Below the pieces are notes generated by a model. It was not told where the DNA came from and ran no database searches. It saw only the letters and a list, made by a program, of their open reading frames with translations. The position numbers and the translations under genes were made by a program. A DNA stretch of 64,000 nt, from the NCBI GenBank assembly GCA_003290165.1, contig QNQO01005888.1:248001-312000 (forward strand). Reading direction: 5' to 3'. Position 1 is the stretch's first letter. Every line of letters starts with the position of its first letter. This stretch comes from Berberis thunbergii. Lineage: Eukaryota > Streptophyta > Magnoliopsida > Ranunculales > Berberidaceae. Shown one piece after another: positions 1 through 11,145 of this stretch.

Positions 1-1411
1 AGTCGAATCAAAGTTTTTGTTTTAAGTTGACTCGTTCGTCTACTTTGACTTTGTTGGTTTGACGCTTTAGTCGACCCGAAGTCATTTTTACTTAGTTGAC
101 TCGTTTGTCCAACTTTTACTTCATTAACTCGACGTCTCAGTCGACTTGAAGTTTTTTTGTTAAGTTGACTCATTCATCTACTTTGACTTTATTGATTGAA
201 CGTTCTATTCGAGCCGAAGTCATTTTTACTTAGTTGACTCGTTCATCCAGTTTGACTTCGTTGGTTCGACGCTGTAGCCGACCCAATGTCGTTTTTACTT
301 AGTTGACTCATTCATCCAACTTTTATTTCGTTTACTCGACGTCTTAGTCGACTCGAAGTTTTGTGTTAAGTTGATTCATTCATTCAATTTTGATTTTGTT
401 GGTTCGACATTCTAGTCGACCTGAAGTCATTTTTACTTAGTTGACTAGTTCATCCAACTTTTACTTCATTAAATCGATGAATTAGTCGAATCGAAGTTTA
501 AGTGTTAAGTTGACTCGTTCATCCACTTTGATTTCGTTGGTTCGACGCTTTAGTTGACCCGGAGTCACTTTTACTTAGTTGACTTGTTCATCCAACTTTT
601 ACTTCGTTAACTCGACGTCTTAGCCGACTCAAAGTTTTTGTGTTAAGTTGACTCAATCATCCACTTTGACTTCGTTGGTTCGACGTTCTAGTAGACCCGA
701 AGTCATTTTTACTTAGTTGACTCATTTGTCCAACTTTTACTTGGTTAACTTCATGTCTCATTTGAATCAAAGTTTTTGTGTTAAGTTGACTCATTCTTCT
801 ACTTGAACTTCATTGGTTCGACGTTCTAGTCGATCCGAAGTCATTTTACTAAGTTGACTAATTCGTCCAACTTTTACTTCGTTAACTGGACATCTCAGTC
901 GAATCGAACTTTTTGTGTAAAATTGACTCGTTCGTCAACTTTGATTTTTTTGTTTGATGCTCTAGTCGACCCCAAGTCGTTTTTACTTATCTGACTCATT
1001 TGTCAAACTTTTACTTCATTAACTCGATGTTTCAGTTGACTTGTAATTTTTGTGTTAAGTTTACTCGTTCGTCCACTTTGACTTTGTTTGTTCGACGTTC
1101 TAGTCGACCCAAAGTCAATTTTACTTAGTTGACTCATTCTTCCAACATTTACTTTGTTAACTCGACTTCTCAGTCGAATCGAAGTTTATGTGTTAAGTTG
1201 GCTCATTCATCCACTTTGACTTTGTTGGTTTGACGTTCTAATCGTCCCGAAGTCTTTTTTACTTGGTTGGCTCGTTCGTCCAACTTTTACTGTGTTAACT
1301 CGCGTCTCAGTCGACTCAAAGTTTTTGTGTTAAGTTTATTCATTCGTCCACTTTGACTTCGTTGGTTCAGCGTTCTAGTCAACTCGAAGTCATTTTTACT
1401 TACTTGACAAG
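1..1411. repeat. Tandem array, 69-bp unit in an A/B dimer (138 bp)
   Basis: About 20 head-to-tail copies of a 69-bp unit that begins AGTTGACTCGTTCGTCCA. Two variants alternate: type A continues with CTTTGACTTCGTTGGTTCGACG and ends CATTTTTACTT; type B continues with ACTTTTACTTCGTTAACTCGACG and ends TTTTTGTGTTA. They form a 138-bp higher-order unit. The strict alternation slips once near 140-346, where two A-type units follow each other. Copies differ by scattered substitutions and small indels. The left end is cut by the window edge, and the array stops abruptly near 1411. It adjoins the gag remnant of a minus-strand LTR element, in the place where related elements here carry other tandem repeats. 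No coding potential. Confidence 0.93.
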
Positions 1412-1739
1412 TTGTTACTCTACATTGTGGAGGGATCACATGGTTGATGTCTATCCTCGCGTTAGGGGTTCACGCCTTTGTTGCTCTTTCTTGTTCAATT
1501 CACGACCTTTTTTGCTTGATTCACTATTGCTCCTTGCTTGGCATCACTTACTTAAACTTGATGATGTTTGTCGTTGTTATTTTTTTTGTTGGTAATTCGG
1601 ATTGAATTTTTATCCGTTGGTAGATTCCTCAAGTCGGTCAAGGTCTGCTCGAGTGGAGGATTTTTTTTGCTGGGGTAGGTGTAGTGTAAAGCGTATATCA
1701 GTTCCCTAGATTGTTTTCTGATCCTGCGACAGTGGTATC

Positions 1740-3060
1740 TGCCTTTTCTTTTCCTTTGAGTTGTTTGTCTATCATTCTAATGAATTCATCGAGTCGTCAT
1801 CTTTGGATCCAATGTTTGATTTCGCCTTTCTGCTTGTAGCAATCTTTGATATCATGTCCATGATCCTTGCGAAATGAACAATACCTGCTTTTGACTATTC
1901 CTTCTAGGTGTCCAGTTGACGTTCTCCCAACTCGCCATGTACTTTAGGATGTTGGTCCGGCTTATCTTTAGGGCCATGTATGGCATGGTTTGTATTCCTT
2001 TTTCATTATGTTGGTTATTCGTTCGCGATTGGGCCGTGCCAATTGTGACTTCCTGGATTTCTGCTGGTTGGACTCGATTATTTCGTCATTTCGATGTTTC
2101 TGTTATTGATCGTTTTCTTTTTGTGGTCCATCGTCTCGCTTTATTTCTTCTTTCCTTTCCCGTTTTCATGAATGGTTTTCCCTTTCCTGTTCATTTTTCC
2201 TCCTGACAGCTTTCATCTCTTCAAGAGAAATATGTTTTTGGGTTGTTTTCAACAAGACCGCCATGCTTTTTGGAGGCTTTAGGTTAAGGGCATAAAAAAA
2301 GGGGCATCTTCAATCCGGCGATAAAGGTCGCAGTGACTGTGTCATTGTTGTATACATTAATCATTGTCAAATCATTGGTAAAACGAGTGACGTATTCCCG
2401 TATTGTCTCTTCGGGTTTCTATTTGACATGCAGGAAGTAGTGTGGTCATTTCCTCATCCGCTGGCTCCCAATGAATCTGGTGATAAAATCGGTGGCTAAT
2501 GCTTGGAAAAAGTCTAGCATAAGATCGACTTCGTGGTTTCCATCAAGGCCATCATGTGGTGGAGGTGTCTCAGGTGATCAATTGAGTCGGTAGTACCATC
2601 GTATACTTCGAACTTTCGTGGAGAATGGCAGGTTGGCTAATTCGTATAATACGTTACTCCTATTCTAAACGAGATTTCAGCAAGCGTTCCATCACACTTT
2701 GGAGTCTTGCCTTGGGGGAGCTTGTTGCTTTTGAAGTTTCCCTATTGGGGTTTTGCTGGGACTTCGTCTCTTCCTTGAGTTCAGTTGGTGAAGTTTTGTT
2801 GGGGCGGTGCCAGAACAAGGTCAGCTGGATGCGCTATTGGGTGATTGTTTCCAACATATTTGTCATGTAATTCATCTGGTCCATGAACAGATCTAACTGA
2901 GGATCCGTAGCAAGGTTGCCAGATGTTTGGGCTGTCTAGGCTATTGCGTGTTGTGGATTCTAATTCTCGGGCGCCATCGGTTCGATGATCCGGGTTGCTT
3001 CTTATTCGTGAGTTGTCTGTGATGCATCGTTTCCAATAGGAGAGTTGTCGCGATCATCGC
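1740..3060 (-). pseudogene. Decayed gag of a Tat-like Ty3/Gypsy retrotransposon (element C)
   Basis: Read on the minus strand, several frames together give a Gypsy gag. Near 2,570-2,640 is RKFEVYDGTTDSIDHLR, close to YDGTTDPFDHLRNYQ in element A at 11.6 kb. Near 2,330-2,450 is IREYVTRFTNDLTMI followed by FIAGLKM, the hallmark of the retrotransposon gag domain. Near 2,220-2,270 is HISLEEMKAVRRK. At 1,790-1,900 is a zinc-knuckle-like stretch YCSFRKDHGHDIKDCYKQKG. Stops and frameshifts break the reading frame throughout, so the gene is dead. Gag would form the virus-like particle and bind the element RNA. It lies in the same orientation as the primer site and LTR at 3.17-4.7 kb. The 69-bp array follows it on the minus strand; no protease was seen between them. 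Confidence 0.8.
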
Positions 3061-3168
3061 TAGGTTGAGGATTTGTAGAGTGTCATTTATTCTAGCAACT
3101 TGTTAATCTTCTATCAGATTGTGGTGAGCTTTGTCACTGTGGATCTTGTTTTTATAAATGAAACTTAT

Positions 3169-3193
3169 CGTTCCCCACGGACAGAACCCAAAC
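3169..3193 (-). other. Primer-binding site region of element C
   Basis: On the minus strand the LTR end ...GGATGTATCA is followed by GTTTGGGTTCTGTCCGTGGGG and AACG. It matches in form and place the site after the element A LTR at 11,071-11,091 (TTTGGCACCGTCCGTGGGG). Tat/Athila elements usually prime with a tRNA whose 3' end pairs with TGGCGCCGT...GGGGA. This copy is mutated. Confidence 0.65.
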
Positions 3194-4711
3194 TGATACA
3201 TCCAAAAATCGTCCACCTGTTAGTTTGACTGCAAAACAGATGTTAGACTACCAACGACCACATTTTGGTGGCCGAAGGCACTTTGATGCTTAAGTTAGCA
3301 ACTATGTTTGAAGAATGAAGTAAATTTAGACTACTCAGTTAAAGTTACATACCTTTGTCGAATGTTCCCTTGACCTTTTATAATGGTCGCGGTTAATTCT
3401 CTACATGACTTAAGCATGTGAAGTGCAACGGACGGATATGTTTATTGTAACAGTCTCCTTCTTGATGAAGATGCGTTTGTGGAGGCGTAACTCCCTCCAT
3501 GACTCTTTTTGGTGCAACGTTCCTCTTGGATTTGGGCTTTCACTCGTTCAAGCCTGGATTCGGGTTTTGTTTATATCTTCTCGTTAGTGAACCTTATTTG
3601 GGCCTCTATGATTGGATTTATTCTTCTTGGTTTTTATTAAGGCTGGGCAAGTATGGGTAACCGGCCCAAAAGCTAAAAATCGAAAATCAGCCCGAAAAAT
3701 TCAGGCCAGTGTTTATGAGACCAGAAACCAGACCGAGTTGATCGAATAACTGAGGTCCCAGTTAACCGATTAACGGGCCTATTTCGGGCCGGTCTCGGTC
3801 CTAAGAGCAAAAAAATTCTACAGTAAAAAAAAAATTTCATCGTTCATCATACGTACAGAAATTATATCAAAAAATTACAAAAAAAAAACATACATCAAAT
3901 TACAACATCAGATCTGTAATACTTCATTCATCGTCTGTAACCATACAACAAAATTAAAAATTCATTCATTCATTCATCGAGATGATATCTGATTGAGAAA
4001 TGATCGAGATGATATCTGATCGAGAACTGATCGAGATGATATCTGATCGAGATCTCTGATCAGATCAGATCTAGGGAAAGGCGGGCAAGGGAGGGGAGAG
4101 GGAGGCGGCTCGGCCTCCGCCTTCGCTGAGAGAGGGAGGCAGTCGATCTTGTCCAAAACAACTCTGATCATCATCATCGCATCAGCATCAGCATAACCAT
4201 CGATCATCATCATCCATCGAGCATCAGCATCACCATCGAGCATCTCTGATATGAGATCTGGAAGAAGAAGGAGGAAATCTGATCAGGGAGAGATCTGGAA
4301 GAAGAAGGCGAAGCATCTCTGTGTGTGAGAGATCTGGAAGAAGAAGTGAGAGTGTGTGAGAGATCTTCGAATCTCTCTGTGAGGGGAGAGGGAGTGATCT
4401 TCGAGTGATCTTCAGAAATGAGAGAAGAGATGTGAGAATGAGAGAAGTTGAGGGGAGAGAGAATTAGTTAAGTGAAGGAGTCGGGCCGGGCCGGTTACCC
4501 GACGGGCTTCAGAAATAAAAAACGAGGCCCAGACCAGAAACTTTGGGTCGGGCCGGGCTTTTACAACCGAAAATATTTTAGTTAATTAAAATCGATCCAA
4601 ACCGACCCGATCGGTCAGGTTGTCGGTTCGGTCCGGGTTTTCGGTCCTAAATGCCCACCCCTAGTTTTTATGAGCTAGCCCAATATATTAGACGCCATAT
4701 CCTCATGATGG
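3194..4711 (-). repeat. 5' LTR of element C, reversed and split by a hAT element
   Basis: The reversed LTR begins TGATACATCC at 3194. It contains the block common to LTRs of this window (a GTGGCCGAAGGCACTTTGATGC-like stretch at 3,270-3,292). It runs to 3637, is interrupted by the hAT insertion at 3638-4663, and resumes with TGAGCTAGCC until about 4711, where similarity to the relative at 10.0-10.25 kb fades. The shared stretch GGCGTAACTCCCTCCATGACT (3,484-3,504) recurs near 10,000-10,020. The outer end is therefore not defined. Confidence 0.6.
3638..4663. mobile_element. Non-autonomous hAT element, 1,026 bp, 8-bp TSD
   Basis: The left end TAAGGCTGGGCA and the inverted right end TAGGGGTGGGCA are near-identical terminal inverted repeats. 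They are flanked by a perfect 8-bp duplication GTTTTTAT (3630-3637 and 4664-4671), the diagnostic target-site size for hAT transposons. The subterminal regions are rich in CCGG/GGGCCGGG motifs. The interior is low-complexity CATCATCAT and AGATCTGATC microrepeats with no transposase. The element inserted into the LTR of element C. Confidence 0.9.
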
Positions 4712-5388
4712 ATATTTTCTGCCATGTTTAGGAACGTGATGTACTACCAGGTTTCTTTTCACATCTCCATTTCCCATGCAACCAAACACACCTTAAATTT
4801 ATCATGCCCTCTCACAAGGGATATCAAAATGAATTTGAATAGTGTACTTCTTATGGTATTCTATGAGATAGGTAATATGTGGATATTAGAAAAGAACTGC
4901 AATAGTCAAATTAAAACAAACCTCAAATTTGAGGCTTTTGGGCTTTACACGATATTCCACTCGTTCTAAGCTAAAAAAAAAAAAATTCATGAGATAAGGT
5001 TCTCGTTTCTAAAAATATTACAACTCAATCGCAACGAAACTCTAGCTTAGCATACCATGAAATGGATGTTATTTAATTCACATTCTTAAATATCTTCATC
5101 TAACAAGATATTAATTTGGATTTCGCCAATTTCTATTTGTTATTAATAAATCAACAAATTGTTAATCGTCAAATATCTATAACTGTATGTAATTAACTTG
5201 GAAATTATATAAAACATACATTTGTTTTAGTTTGTGAACTTTATGTTGATAATTTATGAATGTCAAATGACATAATTAAGCATTGGGGGTGAAATTTGAT
5301 GATTTGGTCTAGGCGAGAGTTTAGGGTGAGGACACCTTTCTAACAGCATAACATAACAGGAGGTTCATGTAATTAAGGTTATTCCTAG
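4712..5388. other. AT-rich intergenic stretch
   Basis: No gene, RNA or element end could be recognised. Homopolymer A runs occur at 4,971-4,984, and the sequence is generally AT-rich. Confidence 0.5.
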
Positions 5389-5696
5389 CACTACACCAAA
5401 TTAGAATTTTTGTAACAACTCCCAAAACATTATCACTTTTGAGGTGTAACAATCCACCTAACAATTTTACATAAATTCACAAACAAAGTGATATAATAAT
5501 TGTATCACCATGAAGAGTATGGTCATAAAAGTGATAATATTCATGGTGATCCAACTTATTGTATCATTTTTTTTTGTAACTGTTTCATTTTTTTTTACTA
5601 AATTTAGTTTTGACTTGAAATTATTTGGTGGATTGTAACATCTCAAAAGTGATATTGTTTTGAGAGTTGTTACAAAAGTGTGAATTTGGTGTAGTG
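5389..5696. mobile_element. CACTA-type MITE, 308 bp, TSD TAG
   Basis: Both ends read CACTACACCAAATT inwards. The first and last roughly 60 bp form an inverted repeat: TTTGTAACAACTC, then AAAACA(T/A)TATCACTTTTGAG on each side. A 3-bp duplication TAG flanks it (5386-5388, 5697-5699), as expected for CACTA elements. No coding capacity. The terminal CACTACACCAAA is shared with the two large CACTA elements at 35-55 kb, but the subterminal repeats are different. Confidence 0.92.
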
Positions 5697-5780
5697 TAGG
5701 TTGGTTAAATAGAGGACAAATTTGGCTTTATGGATGTATGAATATGAATGAATGCCATCTATGTTGATTTTTTTTCCTGG

Positions 5781-6167
5781 TAGGGTGAAAACCAAACCGA
5801 CTATGGTCGGTTTCGAAATTTTCAAACCGAAATCGAACCGACCATTAATAAAATCGAACCGATTATAATTTATGCAAACCGTAACCGAACCAAACAGACT
5901 TAAATCGAGCTAAAACTAAACCGACCAACTATTTTAAACATATTATATTATTTTATATAGAATATATATTATTTGTTATATATAGTCGGTCGGTTCGATT
6001 TTGTCGGTTAAAATCACATAAAAACCAAAAACCAAACCGACCTCTTCGGTTTTGAAATTTTTAAAATCGAAACCGAACCAAACCAAACTTAAATCAAACC
6101 GGTCCGATTTGATTTTGATCGGTTCGATTGGTTTAATCGGTTATGCTGAATTTTTTGTTCAACCCTA
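5781..6167. mobile_element. hAT MITE, 387 bp, 8-bp TSD
   Basis: The ends TAGGGTGAAAACC and, inverted, TAGGGTTGAACAAAA are flanked by a perfect 8-bp duplication TTTCCTGG (5773-5780, 6168-6175). The subterminal sequence is built from many ACCGAACC / CGGTTCGATT motifs on both arms. There is no ORF. It lies about 330 bp upstream of the heparanase-like gene, so it forms part of its distal promoter region. Confidence 0.9.
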
Positions 6168-6416
6168 TTTCCTGGGATATTTAAAGATTGGGTTTTATTA
6201 ATCATCCAGCTAGATGGACATGAGACTTTAAAAGCCAATCCAAAAATAGCCATTAGAGACATTTTCTTTCATCACAAAATTTGACTAAAAATGTTACACT
6301 ATAAACATACAAAATACCTAATTCAGTTAAGGATCAAAACTTTCTTTAATATTGACTTAACCTTTAATTAGACTTGTATTAAATCTGATCCATTAATGGA
6401 TACCACAACTACCTCC

Positions 6417-6423
6417 TATAAAA
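6417..6423 (+). promoter_or_regulatory. TATA box of the heparanase-like gene
   Basis: TATAAAA lies 74 bp before the ATG at 6497. It is the only good TATA motif in the short stretch between the hAT MITE and the gene. Confidence 0.55.
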
Positions 6424-6496
6424 TGGTTGTATATCTTCACCACTTCTCATCCCCAATCCGCGGGAAAGAAAATCAACCCTCCTCATACTGCTGTCA

Positions 6497-9064
6497 ATGG
6501 GGGTTATGATTTTCTTTCTTCTTCCCCTTATTGTTTCACAGATTCTTTCAGGGGGTCTAGCAGCAGACGTGCTCCAACATGAAATTAAAGTACATTGTCA
6601 GTCTAAAAGTGGCACGACAGATGACACCTTTGTTTGTGCAACTTTAGATTGGTGGCCTCCTACAAAGTGCAACTATGATATGTGCCCCTGGGGTAATGCT
6701 GGCCTTTTCAACTTGGTAGGTTTTTTAATATTTTCATTTGTTCCTGTATGCATCTATGCATGTATATGTATACTACGGTGATAAAATTTGATGATGTGGT
6801 CTTAGACTCATGTGGGTGGCGACATCACCACCACCTGAAATACATGCCCCCAACGATAGTTATGAGTCAGTCTTACCTTGTGGACAGCTGAAATATATGC
6901 ATTTCAGATGCCTCACACCAAACAACCCGGCCACATCCTAATTTTTGTGTGTATATTTAGGCAAATGTTTTATTTATTATTTGATTTATCATTTTTAAGT
7001 GACTTGTGTGTTTGTTTCCTGTCCTCCTTGCAGGATTTGAACAACCAAATACTTGCAAATGCTATTAAGGGTAAGTTATCTCAGTTTCAGATATGCACCA
7101 TTACTAAATTCCCAGAAACAATGATGGATTCCCCCCCTCTCTCTTAATAATTTGAGTTCTGTTCTGATTTATAGCATTCAGTCCTCTAAGAATCAGAATA
7201 GGAGGTTCAGCACAAGACCAACTTGTATACAAAGTAGGAGCTAGTAAAATTAAAAAATGCCCGCACTTGAAAAAAGTGCCAAGGGGCTGTTTGGGTTTTC
7301 GACAGGATGCCTCAACGTGGAGAGATGGGATGCAATCAATAACTTGATCCAGAAGACCGGGTAAATACTTCACTCCCTAACATAATAATTTTTTATATTC
7401 ATTTGTTTTCTTAGTAAAATTTTCAAAGCTTATCAGAATACTTTTCCTTGCTTGGCAGAGCTACTGCAACATTTGGGTTGAATGCTCTCATTGGGAGGAA
7501 AAAAGTCTCAAGGGATGGTCTATTTGAAGGCGACTGGCATGAGCAAAACACTCGTGATCTAATAGAGTATACTCACTCAAAGGGATACAATATTGAAGGA
7601 TGGGAATTTGGTTAGTAAGATCATGCTTCAATTTTGTTATCAGTGCAAACCTAATATTTTATTGGCCGCTTTGTATTAACACCATTGCTTTTGTTGTCCT
7701 TAGGAAATGAGCTGTGTGGAAGTGGAGTTGAAGCGAAAGTGGAGGCTAACCAATATGCTAAAGATGCAATTAATTTGAGGAAGACTATCGATGAAGTATA
7801 TGGGGATTCTAAATCAAAACCTAAACTTCTAGCTCCGGGGGCTTCTATGATGAACACTGGTATAAGACATTCCTTCAAGCGTCAGGACCTGATGTTGTTG
7901 ACGTTGTAACCCATCATCTTTACCCCCTTGGTGCAGGTATCATCATGACCATTCTCCATATATATTACTAAATTACTAATAATTGATTTGGAATAGCATT
8001 TACATTGTATATATTGTGACGTTGTACTAAATTTGTTGTATATGTGTAGGTAATGATCCCAGTCTATTCACCAGAATGCAAGACCCTTTATTTCTTGCTG
8101 GAACGGCTCAGACTTACAAAGATGTCTATGGGATTGTTAAGAGTTACCCATGGACATCTGCTTGGGTTAGTGAATCTGGTGGTGCATTCAACAGTGGTGG
8201 TAGACTAGTATCAGATTCCTTTATCAATAGTTTCTGGTTAGTTATCCGTTTATTTCATTCTTTAATTATTTTTTTGGTTTTGTTTTGTGTGTGTGTTTTC
8301 TATGAACGATACCTGATGCATGGCAATTAATGAACAGGTACATTGATACACTTGGTACTGCAGCGAGGTTTGGTCATAAGTCCTTCTGCAGACAAACCTT
8401 TATTGGTGGAAACTATGGTCTGCTGAATACTACAACATTTGTTCCCAACCCTGATTACTACGGGTATATTCATTTTATGACATCAATATATGTACTACTG
8501 TTTGAATTTTTTTCCATCTTGTTTCAGTGTACTTATTTCTTTGTTTCTATCATCAGCGCTCTTTTGTGGCACCGACTGATGGGAAATCGTGTTCTTTCGG
8601 TGACTAACAAACGTTCGCCCTATATGATTGCATTCGCCCATTGCTCAAAGCAGGAGGTATATCTATCATGTTTCATTCAATTAAAATCTTTGTGTGTCTA
8701 TGATGGTACTAAGACTTCTATCTAATAATTTATTAGCTTCTATATTTTTATGCCTCAGGGAGGAGGAATTACTGTTGCAATGATCAACATGGACAAAGCA
8801 GTAACATTTGAGGTATCGGTGAAAACTGATTTGAACTTGCATCCAGGAGGAGAACAAAGAGAAGAATACCATTTGACACCCAAAGATGGTGATCTTTTAA
8901 GCAAAGTGGTATTGTTGAATGGGGTTCCCTTGGAACTCACACCAACATTGGATATTCCACCAATGAACCCTGTTCTTGTTAATCCTTCTTCCAGTATCCA
9001 AGCTGCTCCTCATTCAATCGTCTTCGCTGTTTTCAAGAACTTAAAGCCCCCTGCATGTGCTTGA
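6497..9064 (+). CDS. Heparanase-like protein (GH79 endo-beta-glucuronidase), nine exons, two frameshifts
   Basis: Exons read from splice sites and homology: 6497-6715, 7034-7070, 7175-7360, 7459-7610, 7704-7936, 8050-8236, 8338-8463, 8557-8656, 8759-9064. The product starts with a hydrophobic signal-peptide-like segment (MIFFLLPLIVSQIL) and has FVCATLDWWPP, FSPLRIRIGG, FGLNALIGR and GWEFGNELCGSG. The last holds the proton-donor Glu (codon 7709-7711). AWVSESGGA holds the nucleophile Glu (8172-8174), and the C-terminus ends PPACA. Plant members (AtGUS type, about 540 residues) are secreted or vacuolar and trim glucuronic acid from arabinogalactan glycans. The exons total 1,546 nt, two short of a full frame. 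One base is missing near the G run at 7283-7286 and another at the G run 7837-7841, each shifting the frame away from the family sequence. Everything else, including all GT-AG sites and both catalytic residues, is intact. It is either a very young pseudogene or a real gene with homopolymer sequencing errors. Confidence 0.92.
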
Positions 9065-9476
9065 ATTAGGGGATTGATATATATATGTGGGTTTCAATAC
9101 TTGGTGAAAACCAAAACCAAATGGTTACATGGGATTGTTGATGCAAATGCCCTTAGTTATTCGTTTAAAGGGCACTTACAATTGCTTTGATACAAAGCTT
9201 AATTATACCGATTTAAAGATTCATAAATCTCGTATATAAAAACTATTATTATCAATTATATGCATGGATTAAACTATTATTATGAGTTAATCTAGTTGGT
9301 TGAGGGGAGAAATGTAAATGTAGGCTCCGCTTGTTACATTGTATGGCGGTTAAATAAATTTAGGTGCTTGATTCACTTTATTGTGAATGTTTAATGTAAT
9401 TTAAATTTAGGTGCATCTCCATGTTATAAAATTTGTAAAACTTACTAGAGATGAAATCTCCTGCATTACTTTATAA
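9065..9476. other. 3' flank of the heparanase-like gene
   Basis: AT-rich 3' untranslated and downstream DNA with possible AATAAA-like polyadenylation signals (for example TTAAATAAATT near 9,350). No further gene was seen before the hAT end at 9477. Confidence 0.45.
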
Positions 9477-9724
9477 TAGGGGTCGGCACGGGACAAGATG
9501 TACATCTTCCCTATCCCATCCCATTTGGGACCGGGATGAGACGAGACGGGATGAGCATGTAATAGTTTTCGATTGAATATACAAAAAAATTCACCTCACA
9601 TAGCTCACACACCAATAATGCATCATTTATGTACATATAACTTTTATCATAACAATATAAAATGTCATACAAAATTTCATCTCAAATTGCTTGTAAGTGT
9701 ATCTTGTATGATTGACATAAGTTC

Positions 9725-10245
9725 TCAAGTTGCCTTAATATACGTGTATGGTTGTGATGTTGGTCTTATTCGATGTATCATCAACTACTCCCCCCTTAGT
9801 GGGCATGTTCACATGGCCACTAACTGTATGACGGTTGGATTTTTTATTCCACTGTCACAACGTATTTAATGCAGTTATCATCTGTTAGTGCTTCTGTCCT
9901 TCCGATGTCTCGTCCGCCAGTTCATTTCGGCGTGATTTATTGAATTTCGTCATCCGATTTTTGTAATAGTTCATCCTTTATGGATGATACGTCTGTGGAG
10001 ACGTAACTCCCTCCATGACTCATTTTCTATGTAACGTTCCTCCCTTTTGATGGAGAATTTTATTGGACCTAGATTTGGGCCTCTGATTATGATTTGTTCT
10101 AACGGACCCTGTTTAGGCTTTCTTTGACAGATTTACCCTTTTTGGGCTTTATACATCGGCCTGGTCTCAGGATACTTGATCCTTGTGATGGATAATTTCT
10201 ACTACGTGTACGGTTGTGATGTTGGTTTTATTCGACGTATCATCA
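9725..10245 (-). repeat. Heavily deleted LTR-element remnant
   Basis: The motif GGTTGTGATGTTGGT followed by TATTCGA(T/C)GTATCATCA occurs twice, at about 9,749-9,782 and 10,212-10,245. After the first copy comes ACTACTCCCCCC, a reversed polypurine tract. On the minus strand this reads 5' LTR start, deletion, PPT, 3' LTR start. The flanks carry AGTTC on both sides (9720-9724, 10246-10250), a possible 5-bp duplication. No ORF remains. Confidence 0.6.
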
Positions 10246-10392
10246 AGTTCAAAAATGAAAAATATTGCTCATTGACAAAATTTCCATCTACATAACTCAT
10301 AGTGCAAAACTAAATCAAACCAACATTTGCGTTTATTATCTAAAGAATAATTGTCCTATAACTAATCTAAAATGTGAAAAAAACATGGGCTC

Positions 10393-11070
10393 TGATGATA
10401 CTTAAAAACAATCACACCTCTAAGCCATACACATGTCATGATGATCTCGAGGAAATACTACCTCATCATCAGCCCAAACTGAACAGGCCTAAGCGGTTCT
10501 AGGCCCGCTCAATTTAGTTTGTCAAGCGAACCCGAACTCTCGCAGCATGCTAGGCCCACACGTCTCACAACTATCCTCAATACCCATAAGTCCCACTAAG
10601 GCAAGTATCTTGATAATCAACTTCGGACGGGCAATTGCACCTACTCTCCGCTTCCGACCAGGAAGCAAATACCAGAGTACATTCCACACAGGGAAACTCC
10701 CTTCCAGGGATTGCTCTTTGATTGGAAACTATCTCTTACGTATTTAGGAGCACAGAGCTAACATGGAACTTCCCTCCTACAACACGACTCCTAATTAAAA
10801 AAAGATATCCACAAAGATTTCCTTCTTAAACTACGCCTACGATGGCCTGGTAGAACTAGTATTCCTTGTACTATAAATAAGACATGAGGTTGGTAAGCTA
10901 AGGTATGCTACAAAATCATTGTTACAACATTACACCTTCCTCAGATCCCTGTCTGACTTTAGAATCGAAGTGTCATCGGCCCCCACAAAGGTGGTTTGTG
11001 GCTCACGTGTGTTACTTGTGCAGGTCAGCAAGAACCAGGTCAAAGCAGGAAGTGAAAAATGACTACAACA
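10393..11070 (+). repeat. 5' LTR of element A
   Basis: Runs from TGATGATACT to GACTACAACA, 678 bp, with TG...CA ends. It has a TATAAATA promoter motif at 10872-10879. A conserved block CATCGGCCCCCACAAAGGTGG and CTCACGTGTGTTACTTGTGCAGGTCAG follow in the 3' part. Homologous LTRs occur at 19071, 31793/33750 and, reversed, at 58026. Confidence 0.9.
10872..10879 (+). promoter_or_regulatory. LTR TATA box (element A)
   Basis: TATAAATA in the 5' LTR, conserved at 19556-19563 in the 3' LTR and at 34048-34055 in the LTR of element B. It is the likely RNA polymerase II start region of the retrotransposon transcript. Confidence 0.6.
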
Positions 11071-11073
11071 GTT

Positions 11074-11091
11074 TGGCACCGTCCGTGGGGA
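11074..11091 (+). other. Primer-binding site of element A
   Basis: TGGCACCGTCCGTGGGGA starts three bases after the 5' LTR. Plant Tat/Athila elements carry TGGCGCCGT...GGGGA here, complementary to a host tRNA 3' end (tRNA-Asp in described Athila copies). One or two positions are mutated. Confidence 0.75.
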
Positions 11092-11145
11092 CGATAAAGT
11101 TCTTAAGTTTACACTAAGAGTCGTATCCTTTCAAAACACAGAGAG

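Noticed and set aside
1..1411. CRISPR-like array
   Set aside because: The units are adjacent without unique spacers, and the context is plant nuclear DNA; it is an ordinary tandem repeat.
1353..2206. Two plus-strand ORFs of 80-96 codons
   Set aside because: They overlap the minus-strand gag remnant or the satellite edge, and show no domain.
3974..4243. Minus-strand ORF with Asp/Met repeats
   Set aside because: Made of CATCAT and AGATCT microrepeats inside the hAT element.
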